A stretch of DNA of 64,000 bases from Epiperipatus broadwayi (taxonomy: Eukaryota; Onychophora; Udeonychophora; Euonychophora; Peripatidae), in NCBI GenBank assembly GCA_028023455.1, contig JAQFVV010000022.1, positions 8,947,100 through 9,011,099 of the forward strand. Reading direction: 5' to 3'. Of the stretch, positions 11,365 to 22,994 are shown in pieces. Each line of letters opens with the position of its first letter. Position 1 is the first letter of the stretch. The position numbers and the translations under genes are program-made. The notes under the pieces were generated by a model. The model worked only from the letters and a program-made list of their open reading frames with translations, had not been told where the DNA came from and did not search any database.

Positions 11365-11960
11365 ACAACATAAATAAACCAAGAAAGGACAAAAAACAAC
11401 ATATATGTCTGCCATACATACCTAATATTGCAAAAGAACTAGTCAAAAAATTACAGAATGATTTCACAGTAGGTTTTCGAACCCCTCCTAACACTAATAT
11501 AATTATTAACAATTCTAAAGATAAGATTGACATACAGTCAACACCACATGTACTGTACAAAATGACATGCCCTCAGGCTAACTGGTGCAGTATACTATGG
11601 TGAGACCCAGGCCACTATAAACAATAGAGTAGCTCAACACAAATACTTATACAAAAGAGTATTAAGCAGAAATGAAGGCAGCTCAGTATTTGTGGAACAC
11701 CAAAAAGAGGCTAATCATGAATTCGAACCTGCATGTGCTGAAATAGTTTCCACTGAGAGAAATGACATCAAAAGGAAGGTGAAAGAGGCATGTTATATAG
11801 CAAGAGACTTGGAGGAATAAACAGGAAGGATACATGCTTTTCTATATCAAAGAGATGGACAATATAAATAGCTTGCATAGATTTGCATAAATTATTAAGT
11901 TTGGAGGCTATGAATATGGAGTTGAATGCTCTGAAAGCGCTTAGCCTTAAGAAATATTAG
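11365..11960 (+). mobile_element. Penelope-like element 3' part: RT-EN linker and GIY-YIG endonuclease, broken
   Basis: One frame reads HICLPYIPNIAKELVKKL, VGFRTPPNTNIIINNSKDK and STPHVLYKMTCP, the linker of EN-positive PLEs (LPYIxxxSExIxxxL, VxFxPxNTL, VYKIxC). After a frameshift near 11590 the reading continues with GAVYYGETQATINNRV, SSVFVEHQKEANHEFEP and TERNDIKRKVKEACYIARD, stopping at about 11818. GAVYYGET is the GIY-YIG block (usual form VYIGxT) and the rest is the conserved R..H and GHxF helices. An intact PLE protein would reverse-transcribe and cut target DNA; this one lacks the RT domain and is frameshifted. About 90 bp downstream is the structured terminus at 11906-11946. It is inserted in an RTE 3' end. 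Confidence 0.85.
11906..11946 (+). ncRNA. Structured PLE terminus (hammerhead-like fold, non-canonical core), copy 2
   Basis: GGCU, core AUGAAUAU, a hairpin formed by GGAG and CUCU around UUGAAUG, then GAAAGCGCUU and AGCC. It is the direct 3' neighbour of the GIY-YIG remnant. The upstream phrase TTGCATAAATT is also shared with the foldback at 62.5 kb, so the similarity is not confined to the stems. Confidence 0.5.
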
Positions 11961-12075
11961 TGTAATTTTTTATGAATTTAATTTCACTATATACGTCAAG
12001 CGTATTAAATCTTAAATAATCACAGTAATACTTGTTTACTCTTTCACCCAATACTTTGTTTTTGATCTTTTCTTG

Positions 12076-12464
12076 TTAATTATATATTTAATATTTTACT
12101 AATATATAAAAAAACATCATTTATACATTTATTCATAAAGACTATTATTATTATATGCACATGCACATATGCATAATCAACAGTTATTTTAAATGAATGC
12201 AATAAAAGAAAAGAATCAATATCTTCAGAAACATATAAGTAATAAGCCCAGCATAAGCAGAAAAGAGTCACCAGCTGTGCACCTTTATGACTAAATTTTA
12301 AAAAGACAGACTATCAAATCTTAGGTTAATTATTATCAGGCCAATACCAATCATAAAACAAAATATTATGAAACAGAAATCATCAAAACATGTTTGCTGC
12401 ATCCACATATTTGTACAAAAATGTTCTGGTATCATTTTATCACTGTGTACCATCATCAATGCTT
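12076..12464. other. AT-rich stretch, nothing recognised
   Basis: No feature supported. Confidence 0.55.
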
Positions 12465-12560
12465 AGGGTTCTCTGATATGATGTGTATATTGGCTCAGGG
12501 TTTTCTGGTATGATATGTGTATTGGTTCAGGGTTCTCTGGTCTGATGTGTATATTGGCTA
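12465..12560. repeat. Minisatellite, three 32-bp units
   Basis: Units at 12465-12496, 12497-12528 and 12529-12560 each start AGGGTT and end in TATTGGCTC, TATTGGTTC or TATTGGCTA. They differ at a few positions per unit, so the array is moderately old. Confidence 0.9.
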
Positions 12561-13966
12561 ACAATAAATTAATAGTTATTGTCATCAAACATATGTTGAT
12601 ATTGTCGGTAACATTCATTTCTTGTAATGCCATATAAATAATTCTAAAGATAATTATACAGACCTTTACACACATATACTTCAAATTCTATTATGTCTGA
12701 GATAATTTCTTGCATCACAAGGAATCTGATGATCATATATGAGTAAAATTAGACATAAAATTTAATCAAGTATTTTAAATAATGGTTAATAAACTTATTA
12801 ATTAGTAATAATAGTAAAAAAATTAAAAGTCGATAAATATTCTACAGTATAAATAGACTACAATACCAATAGATTATTTTGATTTTGACTGACATATAGG
12901 TATTAATTATTCTTTTGATTGAAAACATTATTCTTTTGATTGAAAACAAACGACAAAATGCAACTTATTTAGTCATAGTTTATAGATCTATAAAATATTA
13001 ATAATACATCACATGATCTTAACTTATATATTGATATTCATTAACAACTAATGACAGAAGGGTAGAGGGATTAAAAACATTCACTAATAAAAGATCTATA
13101 AATTGTAAGTAGTCATGAATACGATACAAATATATGGATAGAGACATGTGTGTCTGGTAATATCAAATATTCCAGTTATTAAAGATTACTTTCATTAGCA
13201 AAACATATATAATAAGTGAACTTAAACATGTAACTAAATGTATACAATAAAAAAAAAAAAGAATATTTTAATTACTAACCCTTAATGTGACCGAATTTAT
13301 AAAGATAAATTATTTCAAATTTGATAGTTTTTTTATTATGAAAATATTGATTCAATTAAAAAAACTGGATTTTTATCTTTCATTGACATAAAAAATGTTT
13401 CATAATTCTATTATATTTTTCTAACTATTTTAACACCAATCAAACATTTCTAAACAAAAGGAAAATTTTTAAAGTGAAAATTAAAATTAAAAAACTCTAA
13501 AAAGGGGGGGGGGAAATACTCTAACACCCCCACCCCCAATTATGATGGACCTTTAGACAGGGATTCACCAAAGCGATTATTATATACATATGAATTCATC
13601 ATTTTAATTAAATATACCAAACTTCTTTTTAAAACTTGTTTTTTATATGAACACTAATAAACACTAAAAAATAAAAATACAAACATATAATAATAATTAT
13701 AAATACCACATATTCCAAACAAATCCAAAAACATTAAAAATATTAAAAAATTCTCTTTACCTCCTTATCTTTTCTATTGCAAACAATCTCAAAACTTTTT
13801 TTTTTACATTTATATACCCATCCAAACATACTCTAAAAACATTTAATTAACAAATCTATTATAAAAAACCAGGGTATATTTATTTATATATATATGGAAA
13901 ATTGTGAACTATTTTTGAAAAAAAAAATTGTGTAAATAATATTTTTTAATTCATTGTATTTCAAAT
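12561..13966. other. AT-rich stretch with a G run
   Basis: A run of about ten G sits at 13504-13513, followed by a C-rich phrase near 13526-13537. No gene or repeat family is recognised. Confidence 0.5.
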
Positions 13967-14074
13967 AACAATTATCTATTTTTTTTCTCATAACCCACTA
14001 ACCCGGGACAACTGCTTGTAAAGCAACTGTCACTGACCTCTCGACCACCAATGCTTGACAACAATTATCTATTT
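13967..14074 (-). mobile_element. tRNA-headed SINE (family T), minus strand, with 15-bp target-site duplication
   Basis: The element at about 13982-14059 reads on the minus strand GTCAAGCATTGGTGGTCGAG, then AGGTCAGTGAC, TTTACAAGCAG and CCCGGGTTAG. This has a box A-like TGGTGGTCGAGAGG and the start of a box B region, ending in an A-rich tail. It is flanked by AACAATTATCTATTT at 13967-13981 and 14060-14074, a clear product of target-primed insertion. Three further copies lie at 14224, 26427 and 27440. Confidence 0.85.
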
Positions 14075-14223
14075 ACTCCCATAAAAAGCAGTTCAACTTT
14101 TTTTATTTCTATGATAATTGAAATCTCATGGAATATTGGGAAAGTTCTATTGTGCTATGATTTTAAATTTTTGTTTGGCCTGTTTTATTGCCATTTACAA
14201 CCATTTTGTTAAAAACTTAAAAT

Positions 14224-14288
14224 AAGTCAAGCGTTGGTGGCCAAGTGGTTAGCTTCCTGGCCGATGCTTTGACACATGGAAAAAAAAT
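14224..14288 (+). mobile_element. tRNA-headed SINE (family T), internally deleted copy
   Basis: It starts GTCAAGCGTTGGTGGCCAAG, then TGGTTAGC, and jumps to GGCCGATGCTTTGACACATG followed by an A run. The anticodon and box B part is missing compared with 27440-27549. No clear flanking duplication was seen. Confidence 0.8.
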
Positions 14289-15933
14289 GTAAATATTGAT
14301 TTATTAGTTGCAAAAAATCTTAAGATGTTAACAGTGTGTAGAGTAGTCTATAGAAAAAATTTAAAAAAAGGCCACCAAAAGTCTAGACCATCACATGATC
14401 ACCATTACTGTATGGAGAGTTTTTCCTGTTTTCAGAAGTCTAGAAGTAGTTGATTGCTAATTCTCTGCAAAAATAAGAATAAAATTTGCATAATTTTGAG
14501 TATATTTTTAACTATTTTTATAAAATATTTTCAGAATCATTATTAAAAAATAAATTTATTCATGTTTACATTTAGATTTTTTTTAAAATATGTTTCATTT
14601 TTAGAAATACAAGTTAAGAAATTTGAATGATAAAATGGAATCAGTAATAATTACAATCATAACCTTTACCATGTAGCATGGTTCTGATTTTTTGTGATAG
14701 TTTAAAAAATGTAAATGCAATTTTCAATTTTAGAAAATAATTTCATAAATTTGTTAATCATTTATGTTTAAAAGTTGAAATTCATTCAACAAAGTATTTC
14801 ATTAATTTTCTTTTTATAACAACATTATGAAAAAGAACTAATAAATATAAAGCCGTTGTTCTCATAACATTTTCCACATTTTTATTTATTTATATTTGAA
14901 AAGTTCAAATATAATTTTTTAGAATTTCTTTAATTTGTAAATTTATATTTCTAACAAATCAAGCTGTGTTTTGACTCATAATATTAAATAAAGGTTTAGT
15001 TAATATTGAATTATTAACTCAAATTGTAATTGGGATTAGGCAGAAAAATGTTAAAATGTGAAATGATTTAAAATATCTGCCATTTTAAAAATGGTGGTTA
15101 ATTTGATAGTGACTTCATAAAATCACTATTGTTGGCAGCTAACATGGTAATATTTATGTTAAAAAAAGAGTACCATCAAAAGTTCACTTTTTATATAGAA
15201 TAATTCTGTTTTGATTATATAGTTAAAATATTCCTACAAAATTTACCTTATTTTCCTTCAGAATTATTGCCAGTCTGTGCTTAATTTGTAACAAAATCAA
15301 ACTTTCTTTATAAATGATTAAATAAATACATTTCATTCAGTGCAATAAATAACAAAAAAACATATTTTGATTATATACAATATAAAGTGCATTAGTAATA
15401 AATTTTAAAATGTATACATTAACTAAAATATATTTACTCAATCAATTTATATATTTTTAAAAAATGCTAATTCTGCAGATGACAAAAATGGTAACATCAT
15501 ATATCTAAATTCCTATTTCATGCATTTGAACAAATATTATTTATCATAAATTGAAAATATCAATTACTTATTTTAATTTTTACCAAGCATCCTTGTAATT
15601 TGTTGTTGTTGTATGCAAGATAATGGCAGGTTTCCTTATGAATTTAAACAAAAGATTGGCAAAAAATTCTGCATAAATTTTATTCTATACAAACTTTGCC
15701 CATATACAATTACAAAATGTATTAATAATAATAAATTTTAACATGTGTATGTTATCTCTAAAACAACTTTTATTTAAACAATATTTAACTAATAATTTTG
15801 TATCTATAGAAATTTTAACTGCCTCCAGTCAAAATGTATTGTTATATGCAACTTTAATTTGTGTTCATTTCTTTTTTTAAGCCCTCAGCGCATACATTCA
15901 CTGAGTTGTGTGCCTTCAGATACAGTCTGTCTC

Positions 15934-15987
<54 letters not shown>

Positions 15988-16877
15988 TGTTTATAGGCTT
16001 CTAAATGTAAATATCAATCATTTTAATGAGGATTCTCTTGTATTTTATAACAAAATTTTAGCCAAGATGTAACCAGTCAAAGGCTAATTAGAAATTTGCA
16101 TTCCTAACTAAAATGTTGTCATCTAGTAAATTAAATGCAAATTAAATTTGAGTTTAAACTTGATTAAACAAATATTATTGATAGTATTGGCTGTGGCAAT
16201 CTCTAATGGGCCATTTCTTGCTTACATCATATTAACTAGACATTCCTGCTATTCACACTATTTAGCTACAGTATTTGGAGTTGTCTTTGCTTAAATATGT
16301 TTACATAATAATTTAAGCTATAAACTTTTTAACATATGTATAATGTAGGCTGTGGTATACATAACAAATAAGCTCAGTGTGCAAAAACATCTGCTCATAA
16401 AAACTGATAATTAAAACCAATCAAATAATAAAGAAAAGTATCACAAGATTAGAATTGAACATTCCATTAATCACATATAGCAAACATTTTCTTGCTTTTT
16501 TGTAGAATAAGATGATAGATTAGGTATTGTTTATTACATAAAGTTTTTTAGTCTCTTTTTTATTTATCTCCATTTTTTATTTTATTATTTTTAGTCAGGT
16601 TAGTGTCAGTTTAGTAATAATTAGGTCATTTTTTTTGCCTTAACTGTGATATTAGTATTGAGTGTGTGTGCAACTGCAGCAATTTTAACTTTAATTTTTT
16701 CCTGCATTATTTGTTCCTTTATTTTGCTTTTTTTTTCTCTGTTAAAATGGCCATAAGTGGCTGCTAATGAATGGATATGATTTTAGTCATTAAACACTTG
16801 TAAGTATATAGTTTGCATAAAAAAGTAGTTTATTGTTTATTGTGTTCTCTTTATATTCATTCATTACCATAACATTA
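14289..16877. other. AT-rich stretch with small repeat fragments
   Basis: At 14384-14430 the phrase ACTGTATGGAGAGTTTT matches the terminus of palindromic family P (see 48769-49034). Segments at about 15340-15450 and 15690-15810 are loosely similar to each other (old duplication). The rest is background. Confidence 0.45.
15934..15980. repeat. (AT)n microsatellite
   Basis: About 23 uninterrupted AT dinucleotides. Confidence 0.95.
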
Positions 16878-17089
16878 AGTCCAAAGGAACCTCTATGTCC
16901 CAAACCTCAGAAAAAAAATGGAAAATTGCTAATACTATTCCTCCTAACTCTCAAACCAACCCAAAAGATGAGTTTTCTGAAAATGAAACCTTTCCGAGCC
17001 TTTGATATTTAATTACCAAAACAGCTCTCAACTCCAAAATCCTCTAGCAGTAGACTCTGGCCAATCCCCAGCTTATGACTAAGGTCTCT

Positions 17090-17735
17090 TGCCAGATAGC
17101 TGGAGTTAATGTCAGAGGCATTAATTCGCTTACATGAGTACATGCCATCTGACATTGGTTTAATTCTTTTGCCCCCCACATTATGTTTATGGGTTAAACC
17201 AAATATCACAAAAAGGCCAGTATTTTAACTGAGCTTAACAAGTTTGGCTATACCTATCTAACAGTCAACCTAACAGCTACTGAAGTTGTAGATATCTTAA
17301 TAAATAACAAACATCCCTCTAACAAGTTTAAGATCACCTACCAAGATAAGAACTTAATCTGTGCCAACCTAACCTATGGCAGTAGCATAATCAATGTGTT
17401 TTATGTCCACATCCCTAATAGCCATTCAATATTCCTTCGGATCATAAACACTATAAATATGATAACTGCCAACAACAACTCCCCAGCACCCTCTTTGGGG
17501 ACTTCAATGTCTCCTATGATCACTTTACAAACAAGTACCTTCACTTGCTCAACAGATGATTTATTAATGGCAGGGGCTTCTTCCCTCACAATGGCTATTC
17601 TTACTACACCAAGAGGTATCATACATTAATAGATCTGATGTTCTACACCTCTGAACTCCATCATGGTCTGGAAGCTACTCTTCAACCTGTTGCCTTCTCA
17701 GACCATCATGCTATTATCACCACACTACAACTAAT
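17090..17735 (+). pseudogene. LINE copy 1 endonuclease (APE type), broken
   Basis: It opens with AGVNVRGINS at about 17099, the N-terminal strand of APE-type nucleases. It continues with FGDFNVSYDHF near 17494, containing the catalytic GDFN block, then YHTLIDLMFYTSE near 17610-17655 and PVAFSDHHAI near 17690-17715 with the catalytic SDH. In an intact element this nicks target DNA for target-primed reverse transcription. Several frameshifts and in-frame stops occur between 17120 and 17600, so no functional enzyme can be made. Compared with copy 2 the middle of the domain is poorly preserved. Confidence 0.85.
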
Positions 17736-18119
17736 CAACTACTCCTCATCCTTTCTCAACCGGTCAATCAGAATGTTAACTAAAGCTTCCAAGACCGAAG
17801 TCATTCTATCTGAAGCTTACATCCTCTTCCACAAAATCAACTTACTAAAAAGGCCCCCAGATGAAGCCTGGTTCACCTTCATCAGGATAATCCAATCCTT
17901 GATTGCTCACTATACTAAAAACAACAAAGGGCCATCAACACTTATCAATGAGCTTGACCAAATCAATAGAAAAATAGACATGCCCAACTGAACCAGATCA
18001 TATCAAACACCTTCTATCACTAAAACTTCAGTATAAGGAAAAACAGATGGCTATTGTGGAGTATATTTCTATTAAATGATCGCAAAACATTCTTACTACT
18101 CAGCCCTGCTGGACTCAGG

Positions 18120-19290
18120 GATATTTGCAATGGGCATTTGGAGTTAAGAAAAAACTTAACACCCCAATCTCCCTCATTGTCAATGGAAACTGTATCACAG
18201 GTCATTACATGATTGAACACATTGGTCTTCACTTCAAAAACCGCTTTCAAAATAACTTTCCAAAGACCATCAGTGAATGGATGGATCACCCATATTCTAT
18301 AAGCCATGGAATAACAGCAGCTGATCTTAAAAACCATCTATCAGCACTTTCTGACAGTGTTCATCCCGGGATGCATGCTATCCCAAGGTTCCTAATTTCC
18401 CACCTTGGTAACTTTGCTATCCCAATCATGATGAACATGGTCAATCATCTGTCCACTAAAAGAAGGGAAATAAATAATCTCTACCTGATTGCCTTAGTGC
18501 CATTCATCAAGAAGAACAAAGATCCAACCAAAATCCATAACATAAGGTCTATTTCCATGACACCAATTTTAATCAAAGTTATCAAAGGCATAATTAAAGA
18601 GAAAATCCAGCAGAAAATTTTAGACAATATTGTTCAGTCACAATATGCAAGAAAAGGATCTTCAGCCCTGACAGCAATGGGTGAAGTCAAGATTCTCCTT
18701 GATCATATTAGATCTAATCGCTTATCAAAACCCATTGCAGTCTAGCTAGACATAACAGAGGCTTTTGACTCTTATCAATATTCATACCCTTCTTACTCTT
18801 CTAAAAGACCTCAACATTCTTTCTCAAATTATCCAGATTCTGGAGAATCTTCTCTACAATAGGCTAATTCACATATCCTTTGATGGATTCTACACAGATG
18901 GGTTCTCCCCTGATGTGTCTATTCCTCAAGGATCTCCTCTAAATGCTATTCTTTTTATATGCTATCTCAACCCCCTGTTGAGAGATATAGAAAACTCATT
19001 CACTGGAGTATTCATTCCTTGCATCAAAAAAATCCTTCAAGTTATTTGCATATATGATGATGTCCTCATAATACTACCATCTCAAAAACATCTCCTTGCA
19101 CTTTACAAAATTTTGGATAAATTTTCCCTCAATTCACAACTCAAATTTAACTCCAACAAATCATCATCTTGGAAAATTCTATCTGGAAAGAAAGTCTCAT
19201 TTAGATTTCTAGCTGAGCTCCAGGACTTTCTTGGCTTCCCTATCTCCATGTCTCAAACAGCTATGTCAAAAAACTACAGAACTCCTTAAT
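18120..19290 (+). pseudogene. LINE copy 1 reverse transcriptase, broken
   Basis: Two open pieces (18125-18745 and 18765-19289) are separated by a stop and a frame change. Blocks in order: HPGMHAIPRFLISHLG, VPFIKKNKDPTKIHNIRSIS (RT motif with R-S-I-S for the usual RPIS), QYARKGS, LDITEAFDS (catalytic A motif with the first aspartate), SIPQGSPLNAILF (motif B), and ICIYDDVLI (motif C). The usual tyrosine before xDD is isoleucine here, while both aspartates remain. SNKSSSW is the motif after the palm. The order and spacing match copy 2 at 59719-60890. Confidence 0.9.
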
Positions 19291-19299
19291 CAATTCCAC

Positions 19300-20302
19300 A
19301 TCTCAGATTATACAGACCCTTTCCAGGGTGTATCACTCCATTCAGGGAAAAGTAGCACTACTGAACATGAAAGTCATGTCTAAGATAGCATACTTCCTCC
19401 CCATCATGACAGCAACAATAGCCTTTACCAAAAAAATCAATAGTCTATGTGCTAAAATCTTTTAGAAAAACAGCACGTCTATAAGCATGACAATGATGCA
19501 ATACCATCGCAAATCTAATGGGATGTCCTTTCACTCCATCTCCTCAATTATCTTCCAAAAATCTCACACATTGATTCATAATTTTTTACAAAAACATGAT
19601 TCCTTTAATATATCAGAGACCGTCCAACTGACAGACAGACCTCCTCCTCAAAAATGCTGGTTATACCAGGTTCTCCAGCTTCTCAATCAACATACATCTA
19701 CTTTACAAAATCCATATAATACAAAAATCACCATCTGGGAAGCTCACCATAGAATCAACCCTGAAATCATCTCAATTACGCCAATGCTTGGCATCACTAA
19801 TTATAGAATTACTTTGATTTTCAAGTTCTTAACTTTAGAGCCTACATTTTTAAACTACATAGTAAAAGTAAGTCTGGGAGCCATGCATACCAACTGGTTC
19901 CTCCTCCACAAGAGATTTCTTAACATTGACCCTATCTGCCCAATCTGCAAGAGGCATGATGATATGTTTGACCACATAATTCGCTTATGTACCGGACTTG
20001 GAACTATCAAACTTTTAATTTTCCAAAATACAAAAATTGATATTTACAGAATCCTCTCTCTAAAAGAATCTCTACAAAGTAAGCAGTTTCCAATTATAAG
20101 AATGTCAGTATTTCTCACCCACTCTATTTGGAATGTAAGATGCAAATTAGTCTCCACAACTCCACTGGATCCAGACAGTCTATTCATATTTCTTTTAAAG
20201 AAAGTCAAGCATAAAGACATGGCCCTTTCCTCCAGGTTTCTATTTGAAGAAACCTGGAATCTATTCCAAATTCCAAAGCCCAATACATTTCCAGATAGCT
20301 GA
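19300..20302 (+). pseudogene. LINE copy 1 C-terminal domain with zinc knuckle
   Basis: Open from 19487 in a frame different from the RT piece. It contains TDRPPPQKCWLYQ, TIWEAHH and FLLHKRFLNIDP. The knuckle CPICKRHDDMFDHIIRLC follows (C-x2-C-x8-H-x4-C), typical of the C-terminus of L1/Tx1-group ORF2 proteins. The order agrees with 60951-61760. The domain probably binds RNA or assists priming in live elements. Confidence 0.85.
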
Positions 20303-20462
20303 TGACAACGATCTATAAACCACAGGATTAATTCCATACCCAGAATTAATATCTCTACAAATCAGCCACTATCAACCCAATGGTAACATTATAGACTCCT
20401 GTTTAGTCAATGTACTTTAAGAAGTTAATGTATAAAAAAACCAATATTCTCCCTAAATAAAA

Positions 20463-20851
20463 TTCTTTTAAAACTAAATAAGAATTAATAATGATTGTTT
20501 TAAACATTTAGTAAAATCTGAAAGCATAAATAAAAGATGTTTGGTAATTATTTTTGAAACATATTGTCACATTAGTGATTTTTGTTTATTATCTACTACT
20601 TATATACTAAAGGAGCATAATAAGCAACCCATCTGCATAACTTGACAATGGCCATGGGTTAAAATTCAACTAAAAAAATTTTTTAGATAGGTAAAAGTTT
20701 CTAAGTTAAGATCTTTTTCAAGTAAATAGCATACAAATAATTAGTCATCCAGGCATTGGTCAATATGCATTCAGATAGATGATAAAACCCTCATAACAGG
20801 TAATTGAATATAGTTTCTCTTTAATGTCTCCTCTGTGAAAAGATTCTTATA
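20463..20851 (+). repeat. Background with a tRNA-like SINE fragment (about 20620-20712)
   Basis: The segment around GGGTTAAAATTCAAC has a box B-like phrase followed by ATTTTTTAGATAGGTAAAAG. A related downstream phrase occurs near 45285 (TTTTTTAGACAGCTAAAAAT), and a box B-like copy occurs near 27748. No target-site duplication was identified. Confidence 0.45.
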
Positions 20852-21212
20852 AGTAAATATTACTTACATAATCAATGTGTGTTTAAATAAATTTATAATT
20901 ACAACTTTAAATTACTGTAATATATTTCTAACTATAAAATCTTTCCATTGACTCATTGTAAATCGAAAGATTTCGCGAGTATTAATGTATAATAAGAAAT
21001 GTGGACTTAATCTGTGAAGTATTGAATAGCTTCACGCTCACAGATCTAACCACTTCAGCTTCACCTATTTAAAGGGAAAGTAGGTTGAAGTAAAGAAGGG
21101 TTTCCCTCTTTTCTTCCATAGCATAAGCTTGTGGTTAAACACCTGTAGAGGTCCCTACTATCGTATTTTACACTCATATTCTCGATGTTATAGCCTCAGT
21201 AAATATTATTTA
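20852..21212 (+). repeat. Repeat family R, copy 2 (near full length)
   Basis: It has the same unit as 4360-4692 in the opposite orientation. It starts with CATAATCAATGTGTGTTTAA, passes the TATTTAAAG box and ends TTATAGCCTCAGTAAATATT. It is flanked by AGTAAATATTACTTA at 20852 and AGTAAATATTATTTA at 21198. These may be a 15-bp duplication with one mismatch, or the terminal phrase that the element itself carries. It provides the element's longer end, which is missing from copies 3 and 4. Confidence 0.8.
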
Positions 21213-21290
21213 ACTATTTGAGGATGTTTTAATGCTATAATAAAACTATATTTAAATGATAATGATTATTTGTGGTTGTTAATAGTTTAT

Positions 21291-22230
21291 TACACCTGGG
21301 TCTTGTTTTACGCGATAGATAGGTTCCTCAGAAAACACGCGCAAACGTAGATGTAACTTACATTGAAAAAGGGGGGATGTGGTCTGTGATTTTTCAAAAT
21401 TCGCGTAAAAGCAAAATACCAACGTAAAATTACTTTAAAATTCGTGCAAAAAAAAAAGGAAATAAAATATGACTAATAAAAAATTTCAAATTTGAAAAAA
21501 AATTGATACAAGACAAACTTTTTTTAACTATAATATTTAATTTTATTCAAAACAATATATTTTTATGCATAATTTACAGTAATTTACATTTTTTATACAT
21601 GTTTTAATTATTATTGTGATTTGCAGATAAACAGGTTCGTTTGCAAACTCGTAAAAAAATCAGATTCTTCACATGAGAAAATACAACTAGCGCCAACATC
21701 ACTCTTATGTTGTTAATGGTTTTCTGGTGACAACATAATTAGTAATTAATCTAACAACTAAAAATTAAATTCTTATTTTGTCTTTAATTTTTTAATTTTC
21801 AATTTTAATTGTGCTCACTGCTATTACTGATTAAAAATAAACTTGCGGACACTAAATGATTAATAATTGATTACGTTCTTTTTTAAAAAGTAATAACAGA
21901 ATGTGATTTAAAATGCAAAATTAACATGCATAATGTTTGAACAAATTTACATTATAATCTTGTAAAATTTAATGTGTGTATACATAAAATGTGGAAATCA
22001 TGATTTTAATTTCATTATTGCATAAAATCTTACTATTATAAAGCACTGAAAATATTGAAATTACTAAGATGAAAGTCGAATTCCAATAATGTGCTATTAC
22101 TTTCAATATATGCAAAATTTATTATTTAAAGTAATAGCGCATTATCGGAGTTCGACTTCTGGTGAAACATGGAATCGTGTAACTTCAAAATCGTGTTAAA
22201 TAAGTCCGCATAAAAAGAGACCCAGGTGTA
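21291..22230. mobile_element. pogo/Tigger-like non-autonomous DNA transposon, about 936 bp
   Basis: The ends are inverted: TACACCTGGGTCTTGTTTTA at 21291 and the reverse complement TACACCTGGGTCTCTTTTTA at 22230. The outer TA on both sides is a TA target duplication. The terminal phrase with TTACGCGATA and AGGTTCC resembles the style of Tigger/pogo ends. There is no transposase ORF inside, so it would be a deletion derivative. A nested perfect-looking palindrome lies at 22073-22158. The CpG-containing termini stand out from the AT-rich surroundings, suggesting relatively recent insertion. Confidence 0.75.
22073..22158. repeat. Internal inverted repeat, 31-bp arms
   Basis: Arms at 22073-22103 and 22128-22158 pair along their whole length with three or four mismatches. 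They share TAATG, GCTATTACTTT and GTCGAA. It may be a structural part of the surrounding transposon or a small nested element. Confidence 0.8.
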
Positions 22231-22454
22231 CTTACTATTCTATAAACATTTTAATTTCAAAACTATATTTTAGAAACTGCATATAAATTTTAAAATGATC
22301 TTCAATTTTATTTTATGGCACTAATATTCTAGGCGATGCATTTTGAAAATTATATATATCTTGTATTTTTTGATTATTATTTTAAAAACCTTGTGTTGAG
22401 CTCTGAATAGTTTAGCATTGTAATGGATTAGAAATTAAGATATATAGACTGTGC

Positions 22455-22525
22455 TCAACTCTGTCACTTTTGGGAGTCAAACTTTTTATGAACTTCTGAG
22501 CGATAAACCATTTGACTACTTTTAC
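22455..22525 (+). repeat. SINE 3' fragment (family S)
   Basis: Carries the recurrent tail phrase TTATGAACTTCTGAGCGATA followed by AACCATTTGA. This tail is shared in variant form with 23070-23115, 29755-29785, 29905-29945, 49265-49300 and 51415-51455. Confidence 0.6.
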
Positions 22526-22994
22526 TACTCTGTGTCAAAATAATTTTTAAAAATATAATATAGCAAATATCCCTTATAAGAATCCACTTCCTGTTAACTG
22601 CATGATGCCATTTTATTATAAAAATCTTTGGAATTTGCATGCGCATATAGAAAATTCATTGATTATATCTCAAGTTTATTTTTTAATATATTATTTTAAA
22701 GGTTTTATGTTTAAATAATGTGAAATGTTTATTAACTTTTTATATGTACTTTTTAGTTTAATTGAAGATACTAAATACATAGCAATCTCTGACAAACTAC
22801 CACTACTATGATCAAGAATGATTGCTTAGTTGTAGAATTTTACTTATTAATTTTCTACCTGTGCCAGATATAAGTGTAAATAAAATCTGATCACTATTAT
22901 AAAATTATATATTTTGACAGGAATCATACAGTGCATTTTAATGTTATATAGGACTCATCCAATTAAAGAGTACAACTGCAAATTCCTGTATGAT
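22526..22994. other. AT-rich stretch, nothing recognised
   Basis: No feature supported. Confidence 0.5.

Larger units (their letters stand above)
11097..12075 (-). mobile_element. RTE-like LINE 3' end, split by a nested Penelope-like element
   Basis: The part at 11097-11355 matches the RTE 3' terminus (tail, then the WMDEIRK and AGHIARRDDN-like region in reverse). Alignment with 54367-54665 stops after 'tttaattttta' at about 11355. It resumes at about 12010-12075 with 'agtaatacttgtttactctttcaccca', which is the next part of the RTE sequence (the WVREQTS region in reverse). The intervening 650 bp is the plus-strand PLE. Roughly ten bases of RTE sequence are missing at the junction. The PLE is therefore younger than this RTE copy. 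Confidence 0.75.
16878..20462 (+). mobile_element. Tx1/L1-group LINE, copy 1, degenerate
   Basis: This block is visibly less AT-rich than its flanks and collinear with the LINE at 57.3-62.1 kb. It holds an endonuclease region, a reverse transcriptase region, a C-terminal C-C-H-C knuckle and a short 3' end with AATAAA near 20457. ORF1 is reduced to a short 5' stub or missing. The many frameshifts and stops, and the lower identity to copy 2, suggest an older or separate subfamily. Clade placement comes from the ORF order and from the style of the N-terminal NVRGINS and C-terminal CPIC...H...C blocks. Confidence 0.85.

Noticed and set aside
12465-12560. CRISPR array
   Set aside because: Three abutting 32-bp units with no spacers, in a eukaryotic background; a minisatellite.
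13967-14074. tRNA gene (also 26427-26512 and 27440-27549)
   Set aside because: Heads are tRNA-like but lack a full cloverleaf, end in A tails and are flanked by 15-bp duplications in two cases, so they are SINEs.
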